From Sequoia sempervirens (lineage: Eukaryota; Streptophyta; Pinopsida; Cupressales; Cupressaceae): DNA of 64,000 nt. Positions 23,861-35,569 of this stretch are shown one piece after another (within the stretch, counting starts at the first letter, position 1; the number at the start of each line of letters is the position of its first letter). The position numbers and the translations under genes are program-made. The stretch spans positions 567,973,469 through 568,037,468 of the forward strand of contig VDFB02193867.1 of the NCBI GenBank assembly GCA_007258455.2, read 5' to 3'. Under the pieces are notes generated by a model. It did not search any database, had not been told where the DNA came from, and saw only the letters and a list, made by a program, of their open reading frames with translations.

Positions 23861-26800
23861 TAGGTTTTGGGCCCTTCTAAGCTAAATAAATTTAACTTTT
23901 CCCCAATTTAATGTTGTAAAGTGTATTTATTGACACCTTCACATAAAATTTAGGAGGCTTGTAAATTAAGCAGACTTAATCTAGTGTTGTAATGTGTTCT
24001 ACACATTCACATTGGATTTAGGGCCCTTTTTAGCTAAATAGACCTGATTTCTTCTTAATTCAATGTTGTAAAATGTATTTATTTACACTTTCACATTGAA
24101 TTTTGGGCCCTCTTGCATTTATGGCCTTTATATCATCATTAATAGGCCCCTATGACCCCATATTATGCATCCCAAGGCATATTTCAATAAAAAACCTAAC
24201 AATATCAACATATAAATTTAATTTACACACTCCTCAACACTTTAGCAATCAAAATAGGCCATGTGGGACCCATTTTCCACTTTGGGAAAATGAGTTCCAT
24301 CTAGGTGGGACCCATTTTCCATAGATGGTGAATGAGTCCTGTTTGGCCTATTTTCAAGGTTTTGAGTGGGAAAATTTAGGTTTTAAGTGCAAATTTTATG
24401 TATGTTGGCCTTTGGGATCCAATACACGAGATCCTAGATGGATTGCCTATATAAATAAGATTTCAAATCATTATTTCATCAATTCTACATGTTCTCAAGT
24501 CAAGCATTCAAGAGTTAAGCATTCTAAGACTTCACAAGATCATCTAGAGAGCATTCAAGATCATTTTCTAAGGAAGTCAAGGGAAAAATTATTCATCAAT
24601 TGTTGCAAAAATTTAAGATCCATCATCATGTCAAGGTAATCAAGCATCAAGCATGTTATTGAGCTAGTGTTATGATGTAGCATTGAAGATCCAAGATCAA
24701 GCATTGTTCTACACCTATTGTCAAGATCAAGATTTACATCCTTCATGGCCATTTCATGTTGAGTTGTAGATTTACAAGACATCATTTATAAGGCATAATT
24801 CAAGGTATTATTTTCCATGATCCATGTTCTTTGTTTCATGTTTCATGCCTTCATTTCATTGTCTCATAATTTGGTTTAATTACCTACAAGGGGTTTGACC
24901 AAGGCAAACCCCTATCCCCTAACAATCAACAATTTTTCTCTCTTTGTGTAATTGCATATCTAGGTGCTTTGAAGACTTGAAGAATCATTAAATATTAGGT
25001 TACAAGCTTGGAGAAAGCTATTGGAGTTTTCTCCCCATTTGCAAGGTTGTAATCTTCACCAAAAAGTCACCTACAACCCCGAAATTAGAGTTTTAGATCC
25101 AGAAGTAAAGAGGAACATAGAGCAGACATTAAAGGTCAGATTCATATTTTAAAGCTCCAAAACATCCTAATTGGAATCATTCACCACTTCTGGCAAATGA
25201 GTCCCATTTTAGGTCAATTTGAGATTTTTTGCAGATTCAAATACCCATTTAGCAGAAACATGTTCCTACCCAGAAATCTAGATCTGGGACTGATTTTCCC
25301 TGAATGGTGAATGAGTCCCAGTAGGCCAAAATTTTAGGTTATTCATAATTTCGAGTCTCCATTCAAGATCTCTCAAGTTTCTAGGTGTAGACTTCTGATT
25401 TTATAACTTTTTGTTTTGATTTATATGCCTTTCTAGGTCATTTATTCAAGTTTCATGCATCACTAGGTTTAGAAATTACAACTTGCATTTCATCTATCTT
25501 TCCAATCCTTATCTTGGTGGTGAACCCCTCATTAGTTTATATTCAACCCCTAGGACAACCCTATTGCAAGATCTCTTTCTCCCATTCTTATCATTTGATT
25601 GAGATCTCTAGGGTTATCCTTGAATGAAATTGGGAAGTGGGTGTGTTCTATGTCATAAAACCATATGATAGTGCACCATACCACTTTTTCATCATTTCAT
25701 TTTGATGAACCTACATTTAGAATACCTTATTTAGTAGTTTGGAGTCCATCATCATCTTAGATATTTCTTGCATTAAAATTGCATTGCATTCTACATTAGT
25801 TAATTGGAATTCTAGGGTTTCTAATTTTTGCATTAGTTAAAGTGCATATAGATTGCATTTTTGGATCTCAAATAAATGAAAATCATCTGAAAACTACATT
25901 TTCTCCTCAAAGTCTGCTTTGTCCTTTCTAATTGATTTTTAGATCTGAAACCCTGATTTGTAACCTATAGATGTTCTCCAATGATCTCCAATGCAAGGTG
26001 ACAACTTTGACAATTTTGAAAACTTTGAAAACTTTCTCCAAACTTGCTCTTCAATGTGTCTTCAACCGAGACCTACAAATCACACACCAAAGAGATGGGA
26101 AATTTTGTTTTGTTAGTGGATAGGGGTTTGCCTTGGTCAAACCCCGCTTGGTAATCAAACCTTAAAATGAAATGAAATAGAAAGAGAATGACAAATGAAC
26201 AAAATATGATGTCAGAACTCACCAAGCCTTAGCAATGAAGTGTTGCAATCATATATGAAGTGACTCCAATGGATGTAGATCTTGACTCTTGCTTGAATGT
26301 AATAGATCATGAATTGAATGCTAATTTGAATCATGAAACCCTACACCACAATTGTTAGCTCAAAAACAAACACGATGCATGATGAATTTGACATGATGCT
26401 TGATAATTGAATAATGCTCTAAATCACTTGATAATCAACCCTTGAATGCTCTTGAATGCTCTTGTAAACTATTGAATTCTCTTTTGAACTAAACTCAATA
26501 TAAGAGAATGCTCCATTCAACCAATTAAGCAAAAATGAGTGAAAGAAACTTGTATTTGCTACCTCTGTTTATGTCAAATTTCTTGAAATTAAAATACTAC
26601 AAGCTGACATCGGATCTAGGAGGATAAAATACCACTAAGAAATTGAATTAAATTTAATTTTGGGAGTCATACGCCAGAAGTGGCATATGAGTCCCATTAG
26701 GCATTAATTATGGGACAATTTTCAAAAATTCTTAGAAAGGTGTGAAATCTAGATAGGGGCCCAAAAATCTAGGTGGGAATTATACGCCCAAGGTGGCATA

Positions 26801-27070
26801 TGAGTTCTAGATCACCAAATATGAGCTATACAACCTAAAAACACCTAAATTATGATTAGATGTTGGTTTATGCCAAGATTATCCTCGAAAAGATGCATTA
26901 AACAGGGCTTGTGGATGTAAAATAAGGCTAATTAAAGCATAAAGAATCCAAATTATTAATGACAACCCTAAAAAAGTGTGAAATTGTATTACAACACTTT
27001 ACAACACCTTAGATAAGGAATGATTAGTTCTATTTAGTTCACAAATTTTGGTGTCATCCACCTCCCAAGA
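23861..27070. repeat. diverged inverted repeat of LTR-like sequence
   Basis: The forward block 24872-24935 (ACAAGGGGTTTGACCAAGGC and following CAAACCCCTATCC) is matched in reverse complement at 26103-26161. Wider similarity is visible: CAAGCATTCAAGAG-like phrases at 24490-24560 against their complement around 26400-26480, and 'gtgggacccattttcc'/'gaatgagtcc' phrases against those near 26660-26820. I read this as two LTR-type remnants in opposite orientation about 1.2 kb apart. The termini were not resolved and no protein domain was found. Confidence 0.55.
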
Positions 27071-27271
27071 GCACCATCTACAACAAAAAATCTTCACGAA
27101 ATAGAGAGAAGCACATGCTATTTCACCAAAGATGAGTGAATAAATTTTAGATGCATAAATTGCATATTGTACAACCTTTTAAAGGAAAGAAAAAAGCAAC
27201 GGGTATAGAACTTCCCGATATGGGAAACAAAACTACTCGAGAGATATTTACCCTAAGATAAACTTAACACA

Positions 27272-27290
27272 CTAACACCCCCCTTAAGTG
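27272..27290 (-). promoter_or_regulatory. polypurine tract and LTR start, minus strand
   Basis: The minus strand reads CACTTAAGGGGGG followed at once by TGTTAGTG. A purine run immediately before TGTTAG is the usual junction of a polypurine tract and a 3' LTR in plant copia-type elements. The LTR would extend leftwards from 27277. Its left end was not found. Confidence 0.5.
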
Positions 27291-27607
27291 CAAACTTAGG
27301 GAGAGTTATTATGTAATATGGGTCCCATCTAGACAACCATGTTAGGCATCCATTTACAATGCAATCTCTTACAACCGGAGAAAAGGAGAAAAAACCTATG
27401 GGAAAAAAACCCTCTCCAAAAGAGAGAAAAGAAAATAAATATAATGCATGGATGGAGGACTCAATCACACCCCCCAAGGATTACATACATTATGTATATA
27501 CAATCAATGACCCCCCCATAAGAGGGAAAGCGAGAGACTATGTACCCCCCACAATGTGTAATCACCTACAAAAATGGTAAGTTCTTGAAACAAAACATAA
27601 TCCAATG

Positions 27608-28237
27608 TCAAAAAATAACTTTTCTCCCTTTTGGGAGAAACAAAACCAAGCACAAATATAGGTATGCTTCCCATTTTGGATAGAAATTAACAAGTGAAAT
27701 CCAAATGTAGGATGATAATGTCTCAGAAATCTGCTCATGTGTCACCAAGACCTTGGAAGATGATGCTGCAAACCAATTAGGAGTATTCCCAATTACAATA
27801 GAAGGTGACAAACAAGGTACCACTAGAAACTGATGTTGAACAATATCCAAAGACAAAAATGGTTTGACAACAGTTGTGTAATAACTATCATCAAAGAGGA
27901 GAGATAATCCCTCAAATGTGTCCTCCAAATCTGAAATGTGAGACTCCACAAACAAGGAACCAATGTTCAACAAATAGGAATCCCAATGAGGAAGACAATG
28001 ATAATCTTGTTGCTCAAAAATGATGGAAGTACTAAGTAATGAAGGTGGATCAACTATCTCTGACAAAGAATCAGGAACCTCTGAAACAACCACAAACTCA
28101 TGTGAAGTCTCAACAACCTCCAAAGGATCACAAGCATGGTCTATCTTCTCTAAAGAACAAAGAGACACAATGGTATTGGAAAGAGGGTCATTGAGAGATG
28201 GCGGAGTATCAAGATCTCCATATGATAAGCTTAACAT
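27608..28237 (-). CDS. hypothetical 209-residue ORF, probably element-derived
   Basis: This minus-strand open frame encodes MLSLSYGDLDTPPSLND and onward, an acidic, Ser/Leu-rich protein without a signal peptide, membrane segment or motif I recognise. It ends about 320 bases upstream (in element sense) of the polypurine tract at 27278, so it may be the internal region of a non-autonomous LTR element. A frame of 209 codons with no stop in such an AT-rich background is unlikely to be pure chance, but coding is unproven. Confidence 0.3.
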   Translation of the reverse strand: MLSLSYGDLDTPPSLNDPLSNTIVSLCSLEKIDHACDPLEVVETSHEFVVVSEVPDSLSEIVDPPSLLSTSIIFEQQDYHCLPHWDSYLLNIGSLFVESHISDLEDTFEGLSLLFDDSYYTTVVKPFLSLDIVQHQFLVVPCLSPSIVIGNTPNWFAASSSKVLVTHEQISETLSSYIWISLVNFYPKWEAYLYLCLVLFLPKGRKVIF

Positions 28238-28299
28238 GTTAACAACAAGGGCCCAAGACCTAATGTGGGCGCGCTAACACATTACAACACTAATTCAAG

Positions 28300-29250
28300 G
28301 CATCATTAAGCTTAATTTTATAAGGAGGGCCCAAACAGGTGTGAAAATGCCATAGACAACACTTTTTGACACTACAGTTGGTTATGAAAATGGCTGAGTT
28401 TCTTCTTCAAAACTACAAGAATGAAATTTTGAACCAAAAATCAAGAATTGAGACAAAAAATAAAGTTTAGATGCTTTTTGTAGTTGACATTGCATAAAGG
28501 AGCATTACTTCCCAAACTGTCAATAGAAAGGTAATGCTTTAACCACTATTCAAATAAAAAAAATTCATGTGCTACTAGTATTTCATGTGGGCGTCCATAG
28601 GTTACATTTTCATCAAGGAAAATTTAGAATTAGAAATCCTAAATTATCATAAAAATGCTATAAATATGTAACTCAAATGCTAAGATATTGTAATTATTAT
28701 GTTCTGCATTAGAGGGCTAAAATGAATGCATGATGTAGTGTGAAATTCGAAGGGTGTGCAATTCTCGACATTACATATATAACTTTAAATTTTATGTTTC
28801 AAATTTTTAATTTTTGTTGTTTCATGGACGTAATACCAATAAGTAATTTTTGTCTTGATTTTTTTTACTTTTTGTTGTTTGTTAAATAAGTTCCTTATTC
28901 TTCATTCCACATTTTTTCTCTCCCTTCTATTTAATAAATAAAATTGATGAATGATCTTTTATTTTTAATTTCATATTAATGATAGAATTTAATAAATAAA
29001 ATTGATGAATGATCTTTTATTTTTAATTTCATATTAATGATAGATTATAAAATATGTTTGAAGCATCAATACACCCATGATTATTAATATAAATTAAGAA
29101 AATTTCAAATTTCAATTTCTAAACAACAATAACATCACACTAAAATGAACAAATCAAACATATCATCAAAACTATTTCATTCTTTATAACAAAATAGTCT
29201 TTTAGCCTCTAGGCCTTTTTATCCCTTCTTTCTCTACCAAATTTTGGCTT
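28300..29250. other. intergenic, with one tandem duplication
   Basis: No gene recognised. AT-rich, containing the 58-bp tandem repeat listed next. Confidence 0.45.
28929..29044. repeat. 58-bp perfect tandem duplication
   Basis: ATTTAATAAATAAAATTGAT and the following 38 bases, through ATTAATGATAGA, occur twice back to back at 28929 and 28987 with no difference I can see. Confidence 0.93.
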
Positions 29251-30054
29251 GATTAAGAACAAAGATATTTTTATAATGTTTGTACGTTTCTCTATAATTA
29301 CGCTGAAGGCATCCCCACGCTCAATTTTTGCGAGCCTTTTTCATGCCCAACGGTGAAGATCTGTACACAGGGAATGAAATGCCATCAAATGCTCTGTAGT
29401 CATTCATCATTTTTCAAAACTCTTCGTTGCTGGTATTGGCCTTTGGCTTCTCCACTTGCCATAGATTTTTCAGCATTTACTCAGGTCATCAGGATTATTG
29501 TCGGTGCATGTTGAGTCATGGGTCTTTAATGCACATGACAATGAATGCCTTGAAGAAGAATATCTGTGCAAAATATCTGATCGGAGTAATGAATGTTGAA
29601 GTAGTCGGCATCCTTGATAGGTCAACAAAATGAGGTAAATTGGTTACCCCTTGAATAGATGCGCCAAACCCTAAATTGATATTCATATTTACATTTGGGT
29701 AAAATCTTCTGAAGCAAAAATCTGGGAGGTGTAATTTTCAACATTCTTAGACCTACTTCTTGTTTATTGTCAATAGTTTGAAGCAGCAACTGTAGACTGA
29801 ATCTGGGTTTCTCGCACTTTACAACATTCTGCGGCGGTAGGGTTTGAAGCGATCTCTGGCCATTTTTTCTCACCGGCATCATTGATAGCAGACACAATTT
29901 GTGTAGATTCTTGCGGTAAGTCACTTGCCATGCTTTGGAAGATTTTCTCTTTTGATTTTGTACGCTGTTTATTGTGTAATTTAGTTAAGCCACTCACTTC
30001 ATACTAAAACAAGGAAATAACGAGTCCCTGTTTACTCTGTATTTAGTCACAGTA

Positions 30055-30243
30055 GGTGATCCCAGAATAGTGGTTTACAATTTTTGGCCAAATTGGACAT
30101 TGAAATCATTTTTTTTAACTAAATCTTCACTTTCGAGCACCCATAGCAGCTAAACTGTGAGGAATTTGAAGATGATGCAAACTAGAGTTTCATGAAATTT
30201 TGTCTACAGATTCTAAATATATTTTTTTCAAATTTTTTGGAAT
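30055..30243. mobile_element. TIR element, left fragment cut by gap
   Basis: GGTGATCCCAGAATAGTGG preceded by AGTA matches the left end of the element at 30751, with one G fewer at the tip. It runs to the gap. It is the same insertion as 30751-31742 seen in the other copy of the flanking duplication. Confidence 0.8.
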
Positions 30244-30343
30244 NNNNNNNNNNNNNNNNNNNNNNNNNNNNNNNNNNNNNNNNNNNNNNNNNNNNNNNNN
30301 NNNNNNNNNNNNNNNNNNNNNNNNNNNNNNNNNNNNNNNNNNN
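30244..30343. other. assembly gap (100 N)
   Basis: A 100-N placeholder lying exactly at the junction of a 595-bp direct duplication. Confidence 0.99.
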
Positions 30344-30750
30344 CCTTGAATAGATGCGCCAAACCCTAAATTGATATTCATATTTACATTTGGGTAAAAT
30401 CTTTTGAAGCAAAAATGTTGGAGGTGTAATTTTCAACATTCTTAGACCTACTTCTTGTTTATTGTCAATAGTTTGAAGCAGCAGTTGTAGATTGAATCTG
30501 GGTTTCTTGCACTTTACAAAAATTCACAGTGGTAGGGTTTGAAGCGATCTCTGGCCATTTTTTCTCACTAGAATCATTGATAGCAGGGCACAATTTGTGT
30601 AGATTCTTGCGGTAAGTCACTTTCCATGCTTTGGAAGATTTTCCCTTTTGATTCTGTACACTGTTTATTGTGTAATTTAGTTAAGCCACTCACTTCATAC
30701 TAAAGCAAGGAAATAACGAGTCCCTGTTTACTCTGTATTTAGTCACAGTA

Positions 30751-31742
30751 GGGTGATCCCAGAATAGTGGTTTACAATTTTTGGCCAAATTGGACATTGA
30801 AATCATTTTTTTTAACTAAATCTTCACTTTCGAGCACCCATAGCAGCTAAACTGTGAGGAATTTGAAGATGATGCAAACTAGAGTTTCATGAAATTTTGT
30901 CTACAGATTCTAAATATATTTTTTTCAAATTTTTTGGAATCGGTGCATATTTTTTCCATCTCCTCGAAAACTATTTTTTTCGAGAAAACAACATTTTTTA
31001 AAGAGTGGCTCACCGTGGTATAGCAGCATAGCTTTTTTCGAAGGATAAAATTCTAGTTTTTTCAAATTTAGATTTGTAACTCTGATATCTAGTGCTTCCA
31101 CTTGGTTAGATTTTTTTTATTGAATTTTTCTTTTTAATCAAGTTTCAAGGAAGTTAAACCAACTATAATTAGGACATGGCCAGCGACCCATTATAATGCA
31201 TAACTTTTATGCGTGTCGAAATTAGAATTTTTGTTTTATTTTTTTTGATCAAAAGAACTTCAATATACAGTGCACTCATATTTTTAACTTTTTTTTTTAT
31301 AATCTCCTATTTTTCCATATGTGCAGAACAAAGAGCTTGATTTTCAGTGAAAAACCTACATTCAAAAGAAATAAAAAATAAATATAATAATTAAATTAAA
31401 TTTATTTAAAATTATACTTTTTGGGAAGATTATAATAAGGAGTACATACTTACAATTTTTTTTTTAAATGAATTCATTTGATCCTCCAGAAGGTAAATCA
31501 AAAATGGCTTTTTATCAGCATTTTGATAGGTGTAAAGGAGACTCCGTTATAGGTATGGTTTAAAACTAGCGGGATTCTATCCAAGGGGGTTTGATTTAAG
31601 GTAGTTTGATCAAACCCTCTTCAATTGGAATGATTTAAATGGAAATTTTTAAGGCTTAAATCATTATATTTTCTAAAAATATGTGATTTCAGCAAAAATT
31701 AGATCCTCCCAGAAATTGTAAACCAGCTTTGTGTGATCACCC
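30751..31742. mobile_element. non-autonomous TIR transposon, independent copy
   Basis: The element is 992 bp. Its left end reads GGGTGATCCCAGAATAGTGG then TTTACAATTT. The right end, reverse-complemented, reads GGGTGATCACACAAAGCTGG then TTTACAATTT, a terminal inverted repeat of about 30 bp. It is flanked by AGTA on both sides (30747-30750 and 31743-31746), a 4-bp target duplication. No transposase is encoded. Internal similarity to 45542-46638 and 52889-53960 extends about 700 bp from the left end. I cannot assign a superfamily with confidence. Confidence 0.85.
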
Positions 31743-31769
31743 AGTATCAAATCTTGCTCTCTCCGTAGC

Positions 31770-33030
31770 ACAATTAGTTTATCGAAGTAATTTGGTTGTG
31801 GTAAAAATTACCATTTCTCAACTACATCGAGATTGAAGGCTGCATGCTACTCTTTTAGCCACCAGATTTGAAATTTCACCCAAGCAAAAGATGCAAATGA
31901 CTTAAACTACCTGGTAGAACTAGTTCGGTGTTTGTTTCTAGGGTTAAAATATTTTCACATTCTATAGTACACCAGGTTTGCTGAAAAACTAAATTTATGG
32001 TAAATTTTGTTTTTTATCAACCGATTAAATTTGAAAATCCATATGATGCTCTTTTAGCTGCTAGATTTGAAATTATGTCGAAGAAAATAATGGTCAGTTG
32101 AATAAGTTAGGTGACAGTTTCTTGAGCAATATATGCCTATTTATCTGTGGGACAATCGGTTTGATAAAGGGAATAAATTATAGTGAATTTTTTTGTTTTC
32201 TCAACTAAGATGCAAATCCACATTATGGTATGTTTTAGCCTTTAGATTGAGAATGTTGTCCAAACTCAATGAAAATGGTTGTTCCTGTCATTGTATTAGA
32301 TTGTAGGTCTGAAAAGTGAAATCCTATACTAGCATAAAGCTGATTGGCATTTTTTTCAAAGTGTTTAAGGTTCTATAAGTTTTGTTGTTGTATTGATTAG
32401 ATGGAGAAACCAGTGAACATGATGTATCTTTTCACTACTAGATTTAAATTCTGCCCCCCAGGAAGGATGTAAAAAAATTACTTTACAAAGTAGAACTGGT
32501 TTGTTGTTGGTTTCTAAGACAAAATATTTGTTGTTTGTTTGTTTCTTGCATAATGATCTAAAAGATTCAAATTATCTTCTTGCACAGTTAGTTGCTATTG
32601 GGATGTAGGTTGAAGTTCCCGTCTAAGGTCAAAACTGATCATGACAATTTAGCAAAGTGTTTAAAGTTATGTAAATATTGATGTTCATTATTTTTTCAAC
32701 TAAATTGTCATGTAGGTCAAGGTGATTTTGTTTGGAGTCATTAGATTGAATATCTTGTCCAAGCTAAATATCCAAAACCAGTACAATTAGTTCATTACTC
32801 ATCCCTGGTACAAAATTAACTCTTTTCATGGTAGGATAAAGTTGATTATGGTAATCAACAAAGCACTTTGGTGCTAACACTTTGATATTCTCTTTAACTA
32901 ATTGGATTTGTAGATTTACTTGGTATTATATAATAGCTACTAGCTTGAAAATCCTTAACAAGTTTTATGTAGACAGGTCTTTACTTTCATATCAATCTGA
33001 AAGATCTAATTTACAGGTAGACGTAGATGG
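31770..33030. repeat. strongly diverged tandem array, ~190-bp unit
   Basis: The phrase CTTTTAGCYRCYAGATTTGA and degraded forms recur at about 31852, 32051, 32232, 32426 and 32727. Each is preceded by an 'aactaa-tgcaaatcc-atatgatg' type block and followed by a 'cccaagcaaaagatg' type block. Spacing is roughly 180-200 bases, with one longer interval. A further partial unit ends near 33030. Divergence between units is high, so this is an old array. No coding or terminal features. Confidence 0.6.
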
Positions 33031-33175
33031 CTATTGGTTTGTTAGTAAAGAATATGTTTTTCCCATAGTAGAACAGAGGTGGCTGACAATGGGCCAGAGT
33101 ATAGTCTACTGTAAAGTTTAGAGAAAATCTTCTGAAGGACAGAAAAATCATAAAATGTAAAAAGCATTGTTGTTT

Positions 33176-33262
33176 TGGATCACAACTTCTTCATTCTGAT
33201 GATGGATCCCATATTGCAATCTGAACATTGATGTTTAAAATTTTAATCACACATTTTTTTCA
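33176..33262. repeat. possible relative of the 4784 hairpin arm
   Basis: GATCACAACTTCTTCATTCT, GATGATGGATCCC, GAACATTGATGTTTAAAA and AATCACACA appear in the same order as the loop and right arm of the hairpin at 4753-4943. Similarity is modest. Confidence 0.35.
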
Positions 33263-35560
33263 GAAGCTTTCCTCTATTTTTGGAACTTTGGAAGCCTTAA
33301 ATGCACATATTAGTGTAAGATTTGATGCAAACTGCATGTTTCTTGCCTAACAATTAAGTAGAAAAAATCCATCAAGTCATACATGTACAGTTAACTTAGG
33401 AACACATAAACTTTTACATTCATAGACCTAGACCAAACAAGTATAAATAAAATTAGAGTGCACAGACTTGGGTATGATGCTACCACTGTCAAACAAAAGC
33501 TCGAACTGATCAAGGAATGCTACAAAAATGCTTCTAAACTCCAGATATTGTAAACACCACCGCCCAGATATTCAATCTGATGAATGCTTGAACATGGTAA
33601 GTAAGAAAGGTTTAGGAAATAAGGATTATCCATTATTTGACACCAGATTTACCAACCAATGTGGTATTTACTTCAGACTGCTGCAATGGAATATATCCCC
33701 TGTCAAACCGCTCTATATGTGAACAATGATAGTACAGCTATGTGGGATATGATATAACCTGGCTCTTTTCTTCACTTATTTTGTGTATGACTCAATGCCC
33801 TTAGAGTCTTGAACTACAAGTACAACAAAAATTACATAAAATCAGATTCCACACTATGCTTTATTGTAATTCCTTATTTCTTATTACTTACACAAGTATG
33901 TGTGTATATACTAATTTGAGTACTTTATGGCAGCCTATAGTCTTTTTATGAGAATAGGAAGATTGAAATATCATGCTTTTATTTGTTGCACTGTTGAATT
34001 CAATTTGCTGCTATCACAGATCTATAAATCTGGTAATTTTTAAATTGTTAGTGATGAATGCATTTAATTACTCAATAGTTTGGTGGATAAATTGCATGTT
34101 CAAGATATATTTTTCTTTCCTTCCTCATAGTTATTATTTTATTATCATTATACAATGACATATTATATTTACTTAGTTCCCAACCCATAGGCTATGATTC
34201 TTTGCTGTTATGTTGTTAATTGTTTCTCTAGGTGAAAAAATAATGACTTAAATTGCAGAAAAAACTGCTGATACATGTTTGAGATTCATGCTAAATGATT
34301 TCTGGGTTTTATTTCTCATTATTTCCCCTTTCCAAAACATATTAAACTTTTAAATTTGGTCAAATAGAGTGAAAATTATGTGTTTTTTATTATCACTTAT
34401 TTTGGTGTGATCAGCAAGCTTAAAATTGTAGAGTGTATATATGTTTCAATTACTTTCAAATTCTTAAGGACAAAATTTAAATTTCATTTGTTTCTTAGCT
34501 TTAAATTGGAACAAGACAAGAAAACAAGTATAGACAACAGTTGAAGTGAAGCATGTATCAAAAAACTATTAAATATTATATTGAATTAGCACAGTATAAC
34601 AATGCTATAACTATCAAGTTTTAACAAGATTTTTGATAAAGAGGTTAATAACTTAATAACAATTTAGAATATTAGAGTAACAATTTAGTAATAAGAGCCA
34701 CTTTCTAGTGTCAAATGATGTTCTTTTCTAAGTTTCTAATTCACAAAATTTCCCATGTGTACAATGTTTCTAATGCTCCAACCTAACACAAATCTGACAT
34801 TACCATTTAATTGATCGCTAGATATACAAACCCAAAAAATAGTACATATTTAGATTAATTTCTATCTAAAATCAGTCAAGTTGGGATGAGAAAGAATACT
34901 ATTTGAAATTTGTTGGTTACCCATTTAGATTCTGAAGTGGAGAAGAGCATTACCAACAGAGAAATATACATCCTTTGCAGTTCATGATTTAGATTACATC
35001 CCCATGAGACATGTCCACATAATTTCAAAATGTGTGCATGAATGCATTTCAAAATTGCATAGATCAAAAGCAACCAATAAGCCAAATGAAACTTATACTA
35101 GTATAGGTCGCATACATGATTTTCTTAAAATAGAACTATATTGAATTGTTGCTCTTACAAATAGAACTACACTTATAGGAGATAGAGCTATTGCTCTTAC
35201 AAAGGAATTGAACTATATTTAAGGGTTTTTAATTTAATTTTTTTAAAATTATATGTATTCTTCTAACAACTTGTGCGATGTATTTGGTTTTGAACATGGA
35301 GAGAATTTCAAAGTGAAAAAAATGGGTGTAAATATTAGAGGTGCCATTGTAATTGTTTGACAAGAAATAATATTTTAGAGGATAGTGAATTATTTAGTGG
35401 CTGCATAGGGAATAGCGAGAAATTGTATCTTATTTTCTTACTATGGTTATATTTTGTAACTTTATTTGTAACGCTCATCATGCAAATCCCAAAGAACAAA
35501 CATTGCAAACAATTTATTTTTTTTAAATACAAAGTAAAACATGCAACTAAACATTAAAAC
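33263..35560. other. AT-rich intergenic region
   Basis: No gene, RNA or element recognised; scattered short frames only. Confidence 0.45.
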
Positions 35561-35569
35561 ATATTTACA

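Larger units (their letters stand above)
29649..30939. repeat. ~595-bp direct duplication astride an assembly gap
   Basis: 29649-30243 (starting CCTTGAATAGATGCGCCAAA) is repeated almost unchanged from 30344 to about 30939. The only thing between the copies is the 100-N gap at 30244-30343. Differences are a few substitutions and single-base indels. Both copies contain the left end of the TIR element. The pattern is as expected if two overlapping contig ends were placed side by side without merging. A minus-strand frame around 29770-29997 exists in the first copy but is not conserved as an open frame in the second. Confidence 0.9.

Noticed and set aside
29770..29997. Minus-strand 75-codon frame with plausible composition
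   Set aside because: The near-identical second copy at ~30470-30690 does not keep it open, and no family is recognisable.
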